64,000 nt of DNA, taken from positions 10,822,026-10,886,025 of the forward strand of contig JBAIZL010000010.1 in NCBI GenBank assembly GCA_036971475.1, in the 5' to 3' direction. The position numbers and the translations under genes are program-made. Positions 37,072-52,191 of the stretch are shown piece by piece; position 1 is the first letter of the stretch, and every line of letters starts with the position of its first letter. Source of the DNA: Prosapia bicincta (taxonomy: Eukaryota > Arthropoda > Insecta > Hemiptera > Cercopidae). The notes under the pieces were generated by a model. That model saw nothing but the letters and a program-made list of their open reading frames with translations. It was not told the origin of the DNA and made no database searches.

Positions 37072-40000
37072 GGGAGAGAGTAAGAGCTACCCTTCAGTTG
37101 CAATAACTACAGCTGTTACAACCATCAGACCATCAGATGATACAATAACTAACCATTTCTTGCCCAGGTTAGACTGAGGGAGAGAGTAAGAGCTACCCTT
37201 CAGTTGCAAGAACTACAGCTGTTACAACCATCAGACCATCAGATGATACAATAACTAACCATTTCTTGCCTAGGTTAGGTTGAGAGAGAGAGAGTAAGAG
37301 CTACCCTTCAGTTGCAATAACTACAGCTGTTACAACCATCAGACCATCAGATGATACAATAACTAACCATTTCTTGCCCAGGTTAGACTGAGGGAGAGAG
37401 TAAGAACTACCCTTCAGTTGCAATAACTACAGCTGTTACAACCATCAGACCATCAGATGATACAATAACTAACCATTTCTTGCCCAGGTTAGACTGAGGG
37501 AGAGAGTAAGAGCTACCCTTCAGTTGCAATAACTACAGCTGTTACAACCATCAGACCATCAGATGATACAATAACTAACCATTTCTTGCCCAGGTTAGAC
37601 TGAGGGAGAGAGTAAGAGCTACCCTTCAGTTGCAATAACTACAGCTGTTACAACCATCAGACCATCAGATGATACAATAACTAACCATTTCTTGCCTAGG
37701 TTAGGTTGAGAGAGAGAGTAAGACCTACCCTTCAGTTGCAATAACTACAGCTGCTACAACCATCAGATCATCAGATGATACAATAACTAACCATTTCTTG
37801 CCTAGGTTAGGTTGAGAGAGAGAGTAAGAGCTACCCTTCAGTTGCAATAACTACAGCTGTTACAACCATCAGACCATCAGATGATACAATAACTAACCAT
37901 TTCTGGCCAGGTTAGACTGAGGGAGAGAGTAAGAGCTACCCTTCAGTTGCAATAACTACAGCTGTTACAACCATCAGATCATCAGATGATACAATAACTA
38001 ACCATTTCTTGCCTAGGTTAGACCGAGGGAGATAGTAAGAGCTACCCTTCAGTTGCAATAACTACAGCTGTTACAACCATCAGACCATCAGATGATACAA
38101 TAACTAACCATTTCTTGCCTAGGTTAGGTTGAGAGAGAGAGTAAGACCTACCCTTCAGTTGCAATAACTACAGCTGCTACAACCATCAGACCATCAGATG
38201 ATACAATAACTAACCATTTCTTGCCTAGGTTAGGTTGAGAGAGAGAGTAAGAGCTACCCTTCAGTTGCAATAACTACAGCTGTTACAACTATCAGATCAT
38301 CAGATGATACAATAACTAACCATTTCTTGCCTAGGTTAGACCGAGGGAGATAGTAAGAGCTACCCTTCAGTTGCAATAACTACAGCTGTTACAACCATCA
38401 GACCATCAGATGATACAATAACTAACCATTTCTTGCCTAGGTTAGACCGAGGGAGATAGTAAGAGCTACCCTTCAGTTGCAATAACTACAGCTGTTAGAA
38501 CCATCAGAACATCAGATGATACAATAACTAACCATTTCTTGCCTAGGTTAGGTTGAGGGAGAGAGTAAGAGCTACCCTTCAGTTGCAATAACTACAGCTG
38601 TTACAACCATCAGACCATCAGATGATACAATAACTAACCATTTCTTGCCTAGGTTAGGTTGAGAGAGAGAGTAAGAGCTACCCTTCAGTTGCAATAACTA
38701 CAGCTGTTACAACCATCAGACCATCAGATGATACAATAACTAACCATTTCTTGCCTAGGTTAGGTTGAGAGAGAGAGTAAGAGCTACCCTTCAGTTGCAA
38801 TAACTACAGCTGCTACAACCATCAGACCATCAGATGATACAATAACTAACCATTTCTGGCCAGGTTAGACCGAGGGAGATAGTAAGAGCTACCCTTCAGT
38901 TGCAATAACTACAGCTGTTACAACAATCAGACCATCAGATGATACAATAACTAACCATTTCTTGCCTAGGTTAGGTTGAGAGAGAGAGTAAGAGCTACCC
39001 TTCAGTTGCAATAACTACAGCTGTTACAACCATCAGACCATCAGATGATACAATAACTAACCATTTCTTGCCTAGGTTAGACTGAGGGAGAGAGTAAGAG
39101 CTACCCTTCAGTTGCAATAACTACAGCTGTTACAACCATCAGACCATCAGATGATACAATAACTAACCATTTCTTGCCTAGGTTAGACTGAGGGAGAGAG
39201 TAAGAGCTACCCTTCAGTTGCAATAACTACAGCTGTTAGAACCATCAGACCATCAGATGATACAATAACTAACCATTTCTTGCCTAGGTTAGACTGAGGG
39301 AGAGAGTAAGAGCTACCCTTCAGTTGCAATAACTACAGCTGCTACAACCATCAGATCATCAGATGATACAATAACTAACCATTTCTTGCCTAGGTTAGGT
39401 TGAGAGAGAGAGTAAGAGCTACCCTTCAGTTGCAATAACTACAGCTGTTACAACCATCAGACCATCAGATGATACAATAACTAACCATTTCTTGCCTAGG
39501 TTAGGTTGAGGGAGAGAGTAAGAGCTACCCTTCAGTTGCAATAACTACAGCTGTTACAACCATCAGACCATCAGATGATACAATAACTAACCATTTCTTG
39601 CCTAGGTTAGACTGAGGGAGAGAGTAAGAGCTACCCTTCAGTTGCAATAACTACAGCTGTTACAACCATCAGACCATCAGATGATACAATAACTAACCAT
39701 TTCTTGCCCAGGTTACACTGAGGGAGAGAGTAAGAGCTACCCTTCAGTTGCAATAACTACAGCTGTTACAACCATCAGACCATCAGATGATACAATAACT
39801 AACCATTTCTTGCCTAGGTTAGGTTGAGAGAGAGAGTAAGACCTACCCTTCAGTTGCAATAACTACAGCTGCTACAACCATCAGATCATCAAATGAAACA
39901 ATAACTAACCATTTCTTGCCTAGGTTAGGTTGAGAGAGAGAGTAAGAGCTACCCTTCAGTTGCAATAACTACAGCTGTTACAACCATCAGACCATCAGAT

Positions 40001-43000
40001 GATACAATAACTAACCATTTCTGGCCAGGTTAGACTGAGGGAGAGAGTAAGAGCTACCCTTCAGTTGCAATAACTACAGCTGTTACAACCATCAGATCAT
40101 CAGATGATACAATAACTAACCATTTCTTGCCTAGGTTAGACCGAGGGAGATAGTAAGAGCTACCCTTCAGTTGCAATAACTACAGCTGTTACAACCATCA
40201 GACCATCAGATGATACAATAACTAACCATTTCTTGCCTAGGTTAGGTTGAGAGAGAGAGTAAGACCTACCCTTCAGTTGCAATAACTACAGCTGCTACAA
40301 CCATCAGACCATCAGATGATACAATAACTAACCATTTCTTGCCTAGGTTAGGTTGAGAGAGAGAGTAAGAGCTACCCTTCAGTTGCAATAACTACAGCTG
40401 TTACAACCATCAGATCATCAGATGATACAATAACTAACCATTTCTTGCCTAGGTTAGACCGAGGGAGATAGTAAGAGCTACCCTTCAGTTGCAATAACTA
40501 CAGCTGTTACAACCATCAGACCATCAGATGATACAATAACTAACCATTTCTTGCCTAGGTTAGGTTGAGAGAGAGAGTAAGACCTACCCTTCAGTTGCAA
40601 TAACTACAGCTGCTACAACCATCAGACCATCAGATGATACAATAACTAACCATTTCTTGCCTAGGTTAGGTTGAGAGAGAGAGTAAGAGCTACCCTTCAG
40701 TTGCAATAACTACAGCTGTTACAACCATCAGACCATCAGATGATACAATAACTAACCATTTCTTGCCTAGGTTAGGTTGAGGGAGAGAGTAAGAGCTACC
40801 CTTCAGTTGCAATAACTACAGCTGTTACAACCATCAGACCATCAGATGATACAATAACTAACCATTTCTTGCCTAGGTTAGACTGAGGGAGAGAGTAAGA
40901 GCTACCCTTCAGTTGCAATAACTACAGCTGTTACAACCATCAGACCATCAGATGATACAATAACTAACCATTTCTTGCCCAGGTTAGACTGAGGGAGAGA
41001 GTAAGAGCTACCCTTCAGTTGCAATAACTACAGCTGTTACAACCATCAGACCATCAGATGATACAATAACTAACCATTTCTTGCCTAGGTTAGGTTGAGG
41101 GAGAGAGTAAGAGCTACCCTTCAGTTGCAATAACTACAGCTGTTACAACCATCAGACCATCAGATGATACAATAACTAACCATTTCTTGCCTAGGTTAGA
41201 CTGAGGGAGAGAGTAAGAGCTACCCTTCAGTTGCAATAACTACAGCTGTTACAACCATCAGACCATCAGATGATACAATAACTAACCATTTCTTGCCCAG
41301 GTTAGACTGAGGGAGAGAGTAAGAGCTACCCTTCAGTTGCAATAACTACAGCTGTTACAACCATCAGACCATCAGATGATACAATAACTAACCATTTCTT
41401 GCCTAGGTTAGGTTGAGAGAGAGAGTAAGACCTACCCTTCAGTTGCAATAACTACAGCTGCTACAACCATCAGATCATCAAATGATACAATAACTAACCA
41501 TTTCTTGCCTAGGTTAGGTTGAGAGAGAGAGTAAGAGCTACCCTTCAGTTGCAATAACTACAGCTGTTACAACCATCAGACCATCAGATGATACAATAAC
41601 TAACCATTTCTGGCCAGGTTAGACTGAGGGAGAGAGTAAGAGCTACCCTTCAGTTGCAATAACTACAGCTGTTACAACCATCAGATCATCAGATGATACA
41701 ATAACTAACCATTTCTTGCCTAGGTTAGACCGAGGGAGATAGTAAGAGCTACCCTTCAGTTGCAATAACTACAGCTGTTACAACCATCAGACCATCATAT
41801 GATACAATAACTAACCATTTCTTGCCTAGGTTAGGTTGAGAGAGAGAGTAAGACCTACCCTTCAGTTGCAATAACTACAGCTGCTACAACCATCAGACCA
41901 TCAGATGATACAATAACTAACCATTTCTTGCCTAGGTTAGGTTGAGAGAGAGAGTAAGAGCTACCCTTCAGTTGCAATAACTACAGCTGTTACAACCATC
42001 AGATCATCAGATGATACAATAACTAACCATTTCTTGCCTAGGTTAGACCGAGGGAGATAGTAAGAGCTACCCTTCAGTTGCAATAACTACAGCTGTTACA
42101 ACCATCAGACCATCAGATGATACAATAACTAACCATTTCTTGCCTAGGTTAGGTTGAGAGAGAGAGTAAGACCTACCCTTCAGTTGCAATAACTACAGCT
42201 GCTACAACCATCAGACCATCAGATGATACAATAACTAACCATTTCTTGCCTAGGTTAGGTTGAGAGAGAGAGTAAGAGCTACCCTTCAGTTGCAATAACT
42301 ACAGCTGCCACAACCATCAGACCATCAGATGATACAATAACTAACCATTTCTGGCCAGGTTAGACCGAGGGAGATAGTAAGAGCTACCCTTCAGTTGCAA
42401 TAACTACAGCTGTTACAACCATCAGACCATCAGATGATACAATAACTAACCATTTCTTGCCTAGGTTAGGTTGAGAGAGAGAGTAAGACCTACCCTTCAG
42501 TTGCAATAACTACAGCTGCTACAACCATCAGACCATCAGATGATACAATAACTAACCATTTCTTGCCTAGGTTAGGTTGAGAGAGAGAGTAAGAGCTACC
42601 CTTCAGTTGCAATAACTACAGCTGTTACAACCATCAGATCATCAGATGATACAATAACTAACCATTTCTTGCCTAGGTTAGACCGAGGGAGATAGTAAGA
42701 GCTACCCTTCAGTTGCAATAACTACAGCTGTTACAACCATCAGACCATCAGATGATACAATAACTAACCATTTCTGGCCAGGTTAGACTGAGGGAGAGAG
42801 TAAGAGCTACCCTTCAGTTGCAATAACTACAGCTGTTACAACCATCAGATCATCAGATGATACAATAACTAACCATTTCTTGCCTAGGTTAGACCGAGGG
42901 AGATAGTAAGAGCTACCCTTCAGTTGCAATAACTACAGCTGTTACAACCATCAGACCATCAGATGATACAATAACTAACCATTTCTTGCCTAGGTTAGGT

Positions 43001-43470
43001 TGAGAGAGAGAGTAAGACCTACCCTTCAGTTGCAATAACTACAGCTGCTACAACCATCAGACCATCAGATGATACAATAACTAACCATTTCTTGCCTAGG
43101 TTAGGTTGAGAGAGAGAGTAAGAGCTACCCTTCAGTTGCAATAACTACAGCTGTTACAACCATCAGATCATCAGATGATACAATAACTAACCATTTCTTG
43201 CCTAGGTTAGACCGAGGGAGATAGTAAGAGCTACCCTTCAGTTGCAATAACTACAGCTGTTACAACCATCAGACCATCAGATGATACAATAACTAACCAT
43301 TTCTTGCCTAGGTTAGGTTGAGAGAGAGAGTAAGACCTACCCTTCAGTTGCAATAACTACAGCTGCTACAACCATCAGACCATCAGATGATACAATAACT
43401 AACCATTTCTTGCCTAGGTTAGGTTGAGAGAGAGAGTAAGAGCTACCCTTCAGTTGCAATAACTACAGCT
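37072..43470. repeat. Satellite B duplicated block, about 6.4 kb, copy 2
   Basis: Partner of 29975-36160 in the same orientation, with a two-unit gain near 40880-41090. Its left part (37060-38950) recurs again at about 56010-57900 with an offset of 18948: ttagactaag 37063/56011, aagaactaca 37208/56156, and acaacaatcag near 38920/57870. Confidence 0.85.
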
Positions 43471-44484
43471 GCCACAACCATCAGACCATCAGATGATACA
43501 ATAACTAACCATTTCTGGCCAGGTTAGACCGAGGGAGATAGTAAGAGCTACCCTTCAGTTGCAATAACTACAGCTGTTACAACCATCAGACCATCAGATG
43601 ATACAATAACTAACCATTTCTTGCCTAGGTTAGGTTGAGAGAGAGAGTAAGACCTACCCTTCAGTTGCAATAACTACAGCTGCTACAACCATCAGACCAT
43701 CAGATGATACAATAACTAACCATTTCTTGCCTAGGTTAGGTTGAGAGAGAGAGTAAGAGCTACCCTTCAGTTGCAATAACTACAGCTGTTACAACCATCA
43801 GATCATCAGATGATACAATAACTAACCATTTCTTGCCTAGGTTAGACCGAGGGAGATAGTAAGAGCTACCCTTCAGTTGCAATAACTACAGCTGTTACAA
43901 CCATCAGACCATCAGATGATACAATAACTAACCATTTCTTGCCTAGGTTAGGTTGAGAGAGAGAGTAAGACCTACCCTTCAGTTGCAATAACTACAGCTG
44001 CTACAACCATCAGACCATCAGATGATACAATAACTAACCATTTCTTGCCTAGGTTAGGTTGAGAGAGAGAGTAAGAGCTACCCTTCAGTTGCAATAACTA
44101 CAGCTGTTACAACCATCAGACCATCAGATGATACAATAACTAACCATTTCTTGCCTAGGTTAGGTTGAGAGAGAGAGTAAGAGCTACCCTTCAGTTGCAA
44201 TAACTACAGCTGTTACAACCATCAGACCATCAGATGATACAATAACTAACCATTTCTTGCCTAGGTTAGACTGAGGGAGAGAGTAAGAGCTACCCTTCAG
44301 TTGCAATAACTACAGCTGTTACAACCATCAGACCATCAGATGATACAATAACTAACCATTTCTTGCCTAGGTTAGACTGAGGGAGAGAGTAAGAGCTACC
44401 CTTCAGTTGCAATAACTACAGCTGTTAGAACCATCAGACCATCAGATGATACAATACTAACCATTTCTTGCCTAGGTTAGACTG

Positions 44485-47428
44485 AGGGAGAGAGTAAGAG
44501 CTACCCTTCAGTTGCAATAACTACAGCTGTTACAACCATCAGACCATCAGATGATACAATAACTAACCATTTCTGGCCAGGTTAGACTGAGGGAGAGAGT
44601 AAGAGCTACCCTTCAGTTGCAATAACTACAGCTGTTACAACCATCAGACCATCAGATGATACAATAACTAACCATTTCTTGCCTAGGTTAGGTTGAGAGA
44701 GAGAGTAAGACCTACCCTTCAGTTGCAATAACTACAGCTGCTACAACCATCAGACCATCAGATGATACAATAACTAACCATTTCTTGCCTAGGTTAGACT
44801 GAGGGAGAGAGTAAGAGCTACCCTTCAGTTGCAATAACTGCAGCTGTTAGAACCATCAGACCATCAGATGATACAATAACTAACCATTTCTTGCCTAGGT
44901 TAGACTGAGGGAGAGAGTAAGAGCTACCCTTCAGTTGCAATAACTACAGCTGCTACAACCATCAGATCATCAGATGATACAATAACTAACCATTTCTTGC
45001 CTAGGTTAGGTTGAGAGAGAGAGTAAGAGCTACCCTTCAGTTGCAATAACTACAGCTGTTACAACCATCAGACCATCAGATGATACAATAACTAACCATT
45101 TCTTGCCTAGGTTAGGTTGAGAGAGAGAGTAAGACCTACCCTTCAGTTGCAATAACTACAGCTGTTACAACCATCAGACCATCAGATGATACAATAACTA
45201 ACCATTTCTTGCCTAGGTTAGACTGAGGGAGAGAGTAAGAGCTACCCTTCAGTTGCAATAACTACAGCTGTTACAACCATCAGACCATCAGATGATACAA
45301 TAACTAACCATTTCTTGCCTAGGTTAGACTGAGGGAGAGAGTAAGAGATACCCTTCAGTTGCAATAACTACAGCTGTTAGAACCATCAGACCATCAGATG
45401 ATACAATAACTAACCATTTCTTGCCTAGGTTAGACTGAGGGAGAGAGTAAGAGCTACCCTTCAGTTGCAATAACTACAGCTGCTACAACCATCAGATCAT
45501 CAGATGATACAATAACTAACCATTTCTTGCCTAGGTTAGGTTGAGAGAGAGAGTAAGAGCTACCCTTCAGTTGCAATAACTACAGCTGTTACAACCATCA
45601 GACCATCAGATGATACAATAACTAACCATTTCTTGCCTAGGTTAGGTTGAGGGAGAGAGTAAGAGCTACCCTTCAGTTGCAATAACTACAGCTGCTACAA
45701 CCATCAGACCATCAGATGATACAATAACTAACCATTTCTGGCCAGGTTAGAAAGAGGGAGATAGTAAGAGCTACCCTTCCGTTGCAATAACTACAGCTGT
45801 TACAACCATCAGACCATCAGATGATACAATAACTAACCATTTCTTGCCTAGGTTAGGTTGAGAGAGAGAGTAAGAGCTACCCTTCAGTTGCAATAACTAC
45901 AGCTGCTACAACCATCAGACCATCAGATGATACAATAACTAACCATTTCTGGCCAGGTTAGACCGAGGGAGATAGTAAGAGCTACCCTTCAGTTGCAATA
46001 ACTACAGCTGTTACAACAATCAGACCATCAGATGATACAATAACTAACCATTTCTTGCCTAGGTTAGGTTGAAAGAGAGCGTAAGAGCTACCCTTCAGTT
46101 GCAATAACTACAGCTGTTACAACCATCAGACCATCAGATGATACAATAACTAACCATTTCTTGCCTAGGTTAGACTGAGGGAGAGAGTAAGAGCTACCCT
46201 TCAGTTGCAATAACTACAGCTGTTACAACCATCAGACCATCAGATGATACAATAACTAACCATTTCTTGCCCAGGTTAGACCGAGGGAGAGAGTAAGACC
46301 TACCCTTCAGTTGCAATAACTACAGCTGCTACAACCATCAGACCATCAGATGATACAATAACTAACCATTTCTGGCCAGGTTAGACCGAGGGAGATAGTA
46401 AGAGCTACCCTTCAGTTGCAATAACTACAGCTGTTACAACAATCAGACCATCAGATGATACAATAACTAACCATTTCTTGCCTAGGTTAGGTTGAGAGAG
46501 AGAGTAAGAGCTACCCTTCAGTTGCAATAACTACAGCTGTTACAACCATCAGACCATCAGATGATACAATAACTAACCATTTCTTGCCTAGGTTAGACTG
46601 AGGGAGAGAGTAAGAGCTACCCTTCAGTTGCAATAACTACAGCTGTTACAACCATCAGACCATCAGATGATACAATAACTAACCATTTCTTGCCTAGGTT
46701 AGGTTGAGAGAGAGAGTAAGAGCTACCCTTCAGTTGCAATAACTACAGCTGCTACAACCATCAGACCATCAGATGATACAATAACTAACCATTTCTGGCC
46801 AGGTTAGACCGAGGGAGATAGTAAGAGCTACCCTTCAGTTGCAATAACTACAGCTGTTACAACAATCAGACCATCAGATGATACAATAACTAACCATTTC
46901 TTGCCTAGGTTAGGTTGAGAGAGAGAGTAAGAGCTACCCTTCAGTTGCAATAACTACAGCTGTTACAACCATCAGACCATCAGATGATACAATAACTAAC
47001 CATTTCTTGCCTAGGTTAGACTGAGGGAGAGAGAAAGAGCTACCCTTCAGTTGCAATAACTACAGCTGTTACAACCATCAGACCATCAGATGATACAATA
47101 ACTAACCATTTCTTGCCTAGGTTAGACTGAGGGAGAGAGTAAGAGCTACCCTTCAGTTGCAATAACTACAGCTGTTAGAACCATCAGAACATCAGATGAT
47201 ACAATAACTAACCATTTCTTGCCTAGGTTAGGTTGAGGGAGAGAGTAAGAGCTACCCTTCAGTTGCAATAACTACAGCTGTTACAACCATCAGACCATCA
47301 GATGATACAATAACTAACCATTTCTTGCCTAGGTTAGGTTGAGAGAGAGAGTAAGAGCTACCCTTCAGTTGCAATAACTACAGCTGTTACAACCATCAGA
47401 CCATCAGATGATACAATAACTAACCATT
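44485..47428. repeat. Satellite B duplicated block, 2.9 kb, copy 1
   Basis: Matches 49459-52191. Private markers are gtaagagata 45341/50315 and ttagaaagaggg with cccttccgttg (45751/50725), at offset 4974. After about 45870 the offset is 4763 (gcgtaag 46079/50842, ccaggttagaccgagggaga 46271/51034), so the two copies differ by two units. Single-base differences such as actgcagctg at about 44838 and gagagaaagagc at about 47031 are present only here. Confidence 0.85.
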
Positions 47429-49458
47429 TCTGGCCAGGTTAGACTGAGGGAGAGAGTAAGAGCTACCCTTCAGTTGCAATAACTACAGCTGTTACAACCA
47501 TCAGATCATCAGATGATACAATAACTAACCATTTCTTGCCTAGGTTAGACCGAGGGAGATAGTAAGAGCTACCCTTCAGTTGCAATAACTACAGCTGTTA
47601 CAACCATCAGACCATCAGATGATACAATAACTAACCATTTCTTGCCTAGGTTAGGTTGAGAGAGAGAGTAAGACCTACCCTTCAGTTGCAATAACTACAG
47701 CTGCTACAACCATCAGACCATCAGATGATACAATAACTAACCATTTCTTGCCTAGGTTAGGTTGAGAGAGAGAGTAAGAGCTACCCTTCAGTTGCAATAA
47801 CTACAGCTGTTACAACCATCAGATCATCAGATGATACAATAACTAACCATTTCTTGCCTAGGTTAGACCGAGGGAGATAGTAAGAGCTACCCTTCAGTTG
47901 CAATAACTACAGCTGTTACAACCATCAGACCATCAGATGATACAATAACTAACCATTTCTTGCCTAGGTTAGGTTGAGAGAGAGAGTAAGACCTACCCTT
48001 CAGTTGCAATAACTACAGCTGCTACAACCATCAGACCATCAGATGATACAATAACTAACCATTTCTTGCCTAGGTTAGGTTGAGAGAGAGAGTAAGAGCT
48101 ACCCTTCAGTTGCAATAACTACAGCTGCCACAACCATCAGACCATCAGATGATACAATAACTAACCATTTCTGGCCAGGTTAGACCGAGGGAGATAGTAA
48201 GAGCTACCCTTCAGTTGCAATAACTACAGCTGTTACAACCATCAGACCATCAGATGATACAATAACTAACCATTTCTTGCCTAGGTTAGGTTGAGAGAGA
48301 GAGTAAGACCTACCCTTCAGTTGCAATAACTACAGCTGCTACAACCATCAGACCATCAGATGATACAATAACTAACCATTTCTTGCCTAGGTTAGGTTGA
48401 GAGAGAGAGTAAGAGCTACCCTTCAGTTGCAATAACTACAGCTGTTACAACCATCAGATCATCAGATGATACAATAACTAACCATTTCTTGCCTAGGTTA
48501 GACCGAGGGAGATAGTAAGAGCTACCCTTCAGTTGCAATAACTACAGCTGTTACAACCATCAGACCATCAGATGATACAATAACTAACCATTTCTTGCCT
48601 AGGTTAGGTTGAGAGAGAGAGTAAGACCTACCCTTCAGTTGCAATAACTACAGCTGCTACAACCATCAGACCATCAGATGATACAATAACTAACCATTTC
48701 TTGCCTAGGTTAGGTTGAGAGAGAGAGTAAGAGCTACCCTTCAGTTGCAATAACTACAGCTGTTACAACCATCAGACCATCAGATGATACAATAACTAAC
48801 CATTTCTTGCCTAGGTTAGGTTGAGAGAGAGAGTAAGAGCTACCCTTCAGTTGCAATAACTACAGCTGTTACAACCATCAGACCATCAGATGATACAATA
48901 ACTAACCATTTCTTGCCTAGGTTAGACTGAGGGAGAGAGTAAGAGCTACCCTTCAGTTGCAATAACTACAGCTGTTACAACCATCAGACCATCAGATGAT
49001 ACAATAACTAACCATTTCTTGCCTAGGTTAGACTGAGGGAGAGAGTAAGAGCTACCCTTCAGTTGCAATAACTACAGCTGTTAGAACCATCAGACCATCA
49101 GATGATACAATACTAACCATTTCTTGCCTAGGTTAGACTGAGGGAGAGAGTAAGAGCTACCCTTCAGTTGCAATAACTACAGCTGTTAGAACCATCAGAC
49201 CATCAGATGATACAATAACTAACCATTTCTTGCCCAGGTTAGACTGAGGGAGAGAGTAAGAGCTACCCTTCAGTTGCAATAACTACAGCTGTTACAACCA
49301 TCAGACCATCAGATGATACAATAACTAACCATTTCTTGCCTAGGTTAGGTTGAGAGAGAGAGTAAGACCTACCCTTCAGTTGCAATAACTACAGCTGCTA
49401 CAACCATCAGATCATCAGATGATACAATAACTAACCATTTCTTGCCTAGGTTAGGTTG

Positions 49459-52191
49459 AGAGAGAGAGTAAGAGCTACCCTTCAGTTGCAATAACTACAG
49501 CTGTTACAACCATCAGACCATCAGATGATACAATAACTAACCATTTCTGGCCAGGTTAGACTGAGGGAGAGAGTAAGAGCTACCCTTCAGTTGCAATAAC
49601 TACAGCTGTTACAACCATCAGACCATCAGATGATACAATAACTAACCATTTCTTGCCTAGGTTAGGTTGAGAGAGAGAGTAAGACCTACCCTTCAGTTGC
49701 AATAACTACAGCTGCTACAACCATCAGACCATCAGATGATACAATAACTAACCATTTCTTGCCTAGGTTAGACTGAGGGAGAGAGTAAGAGCTACCCTTC
49801 AGGTGCAATAACTACAGCTGTTAGAACCATCAGACCATCAGATGATACAATAACTAACCATTTCTTGCCTAGGTTAGACTGAGGGAGAGAGTAAGAGCTA
49901 CCCTTCAGTTGCAATAACTACAGCTGCTACAACCATCAGATCATCAGATGATACAATAACTAACCATTTCTTGCCTAGGTTAGGTTGAGAGAGAGAGTAA
50001 GAGCTACCCTTCAGTTGCAATAACTACAGCTGTTACAACCATCAGACCATCAGATGATACAATAACTAACCATTTCTTGCCTAGGTTAGGTTGAGAGAGA
50101 GAGTAAGACCTACCCTTCAGTTGCAATAACTACAGCTGTTACAACCATCAGACCATCAGATGATACAATAACTAACCATTTCTTGCCTAGGTTAGACTGA
50201 GGGAGAGAGTAAGAGCTACCCTTCAGTTGCAATAACTACAGCTGTTACAACCATCAGACCATCAGATGATACAATAACTAACCATTTCTTGCCTAGGTTA
50301 GACTGAGGGAGAGAGTAAGAGATACCCTTCAGTTGCAATAACTACAGCTGTTAGAACCATCAGACCATCAGATGATACAATAACTAACCATTTCTTGCCT
50401 AGGTTAGACTGAGGGAGAGAGTAAGAGCTACCCTTCAGTTGCAATAACTACAGCTGCTACAACCATCAGATCATCAGATGATACAATAACTAACCATTTC
50501 TTGCCTAGGTTAGGTTGAGAGAGAGAGTAAGAGCTACCCTTCAGTTGCAATAACTACAGCTGTTACAACCATCAGACCATCAGATGATACAATAACTAAC
50601 CATTTCTTGCCTAGGTTAGGTTGAGGGAGAGAGTAAGAGCTACCCTTCAGTTGCAATAACTACAGCTGCTACAACCATCAGACCATCAGATGATACAATA
50701 ACTAACCATTTCTGGCCAGGTTAGAAAGAGGGAGATAGTAAGAGCTACCCTTCCGTTGCAATAACTACAGCTGTTACAACCATCAGACCATCAGATGATA
50801 CAATAACTAACCATTTCTTGCCTAGGTTAGGTTGAGAGAGAGCGTAAGAGCTACCCTTCAGTTGCAATAACTACAGCTGTTACAACCATCAGACCATCAG
50901 ATGATACAATAACTAACCATTTCTTGCCTAGGTTAGACTGAGGGAGAGAGTAAGAGCTACCCTTCAGTTGCAATAACTACAGCTGTTACAACCATCAGAC
51001 CATCAGATGATACAATAACTAACCATTTCTTGCCCAGGTTAGACCGAGGGAGAGAGTAAGACCTACCCTTCAGTTGCAATAACTACAGCTGCTACAACCA
51101 TCAGACCATCAGATGATACAATAACTAACCATTTCTGGCCAGGTTAGACCGAGGGAGATAGTAAGAGCTACCCTTCAGTTGCAATAACTACAGCTGTTAC
51201 AACAATCAGACCATCAGATGATACAATAACTAACCATTTCTTGCCTAGGTTAGGTTGAGAGAGAGAGTAAGAGCTACCCTTCAGTTGCAATAACTACAGC
51301 TGTTACAACCATCAGACCATCAGATGATACAATAACTAACCATTTCTTGCCTAGGTTAGACTGAGGGAGAGAGTAAGAGCTACCCTTCAGTTGCAATAAC
51401 TACAGCTGTTACAACCATCAGACCATCAGATGATACAATAACTAACCATTTCTTGCCTAGGTTAGGTTGAGAGAGAGAGTAAGAGCTACCCTTCAGTTGC
51501 AATAACTACAGCTGCTACAACCATCAGACCATCAGATGATACAATAACTAACCATTTCTGGCCAGGTTAGACCGAGGGAGATAGTAAGAGCTACCCTTCA
51601 GTTGCAATAACTACAGCTGTTACAACAATCAGACCATCAGATGATACAATAACTAACCATTTCTTGCCTAGGTTAGGTTGAGAGAGAGAGTAAGAGCTAC
51701 CCTTCAGTTGCAATAACTACAGCTGTTACAACCATCAGACCATCAGATGATACAATAACTAACCATTTCTTGCCTAGGTTAGACTGAGGGAGAGAGTAAG
51801 AGCTACCCTTCAGTTGCAATAACTACAGCTGTTACAACCATCAGACCATCAGATGATACAATAACTAACCATTTCTTGCCTAGGTTAGACTGAGGGAGAG
51901 AGTAAGAGCTACCCTTCAGTTGCAATAACTACAGCTGTTAGAACCATCAGAACATCAGATGATACAATAACTAACCATTTCTTGCCTAGGTTAGGTTGAG
52001 GGAGAGAGTAAGAGCTACCCTTCAGTTGCAATAACTACAGCTGTTACAACCATCAGACCATCAGATGATACAATAACTAACCATTTCTTGCCTAGGTTAG
52101 GTTGAGAGAGAGAGTAAGAGCTACCCTTCAGTTGCAATAACTACAGCTGTTACAACCATCAGACCATCAGATGATACAATAACTAACCATT
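49459..52191. repeat. Satellite B duplicated block, 2.7 kb, copy 2
   Basis: Partner of 44485-47428, shorter by two units. It follows almost directly after the block at 48179-49395 shared with 35579-36795, so this part of the array is a patchwork of copied segments. Confidence 0.85.
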
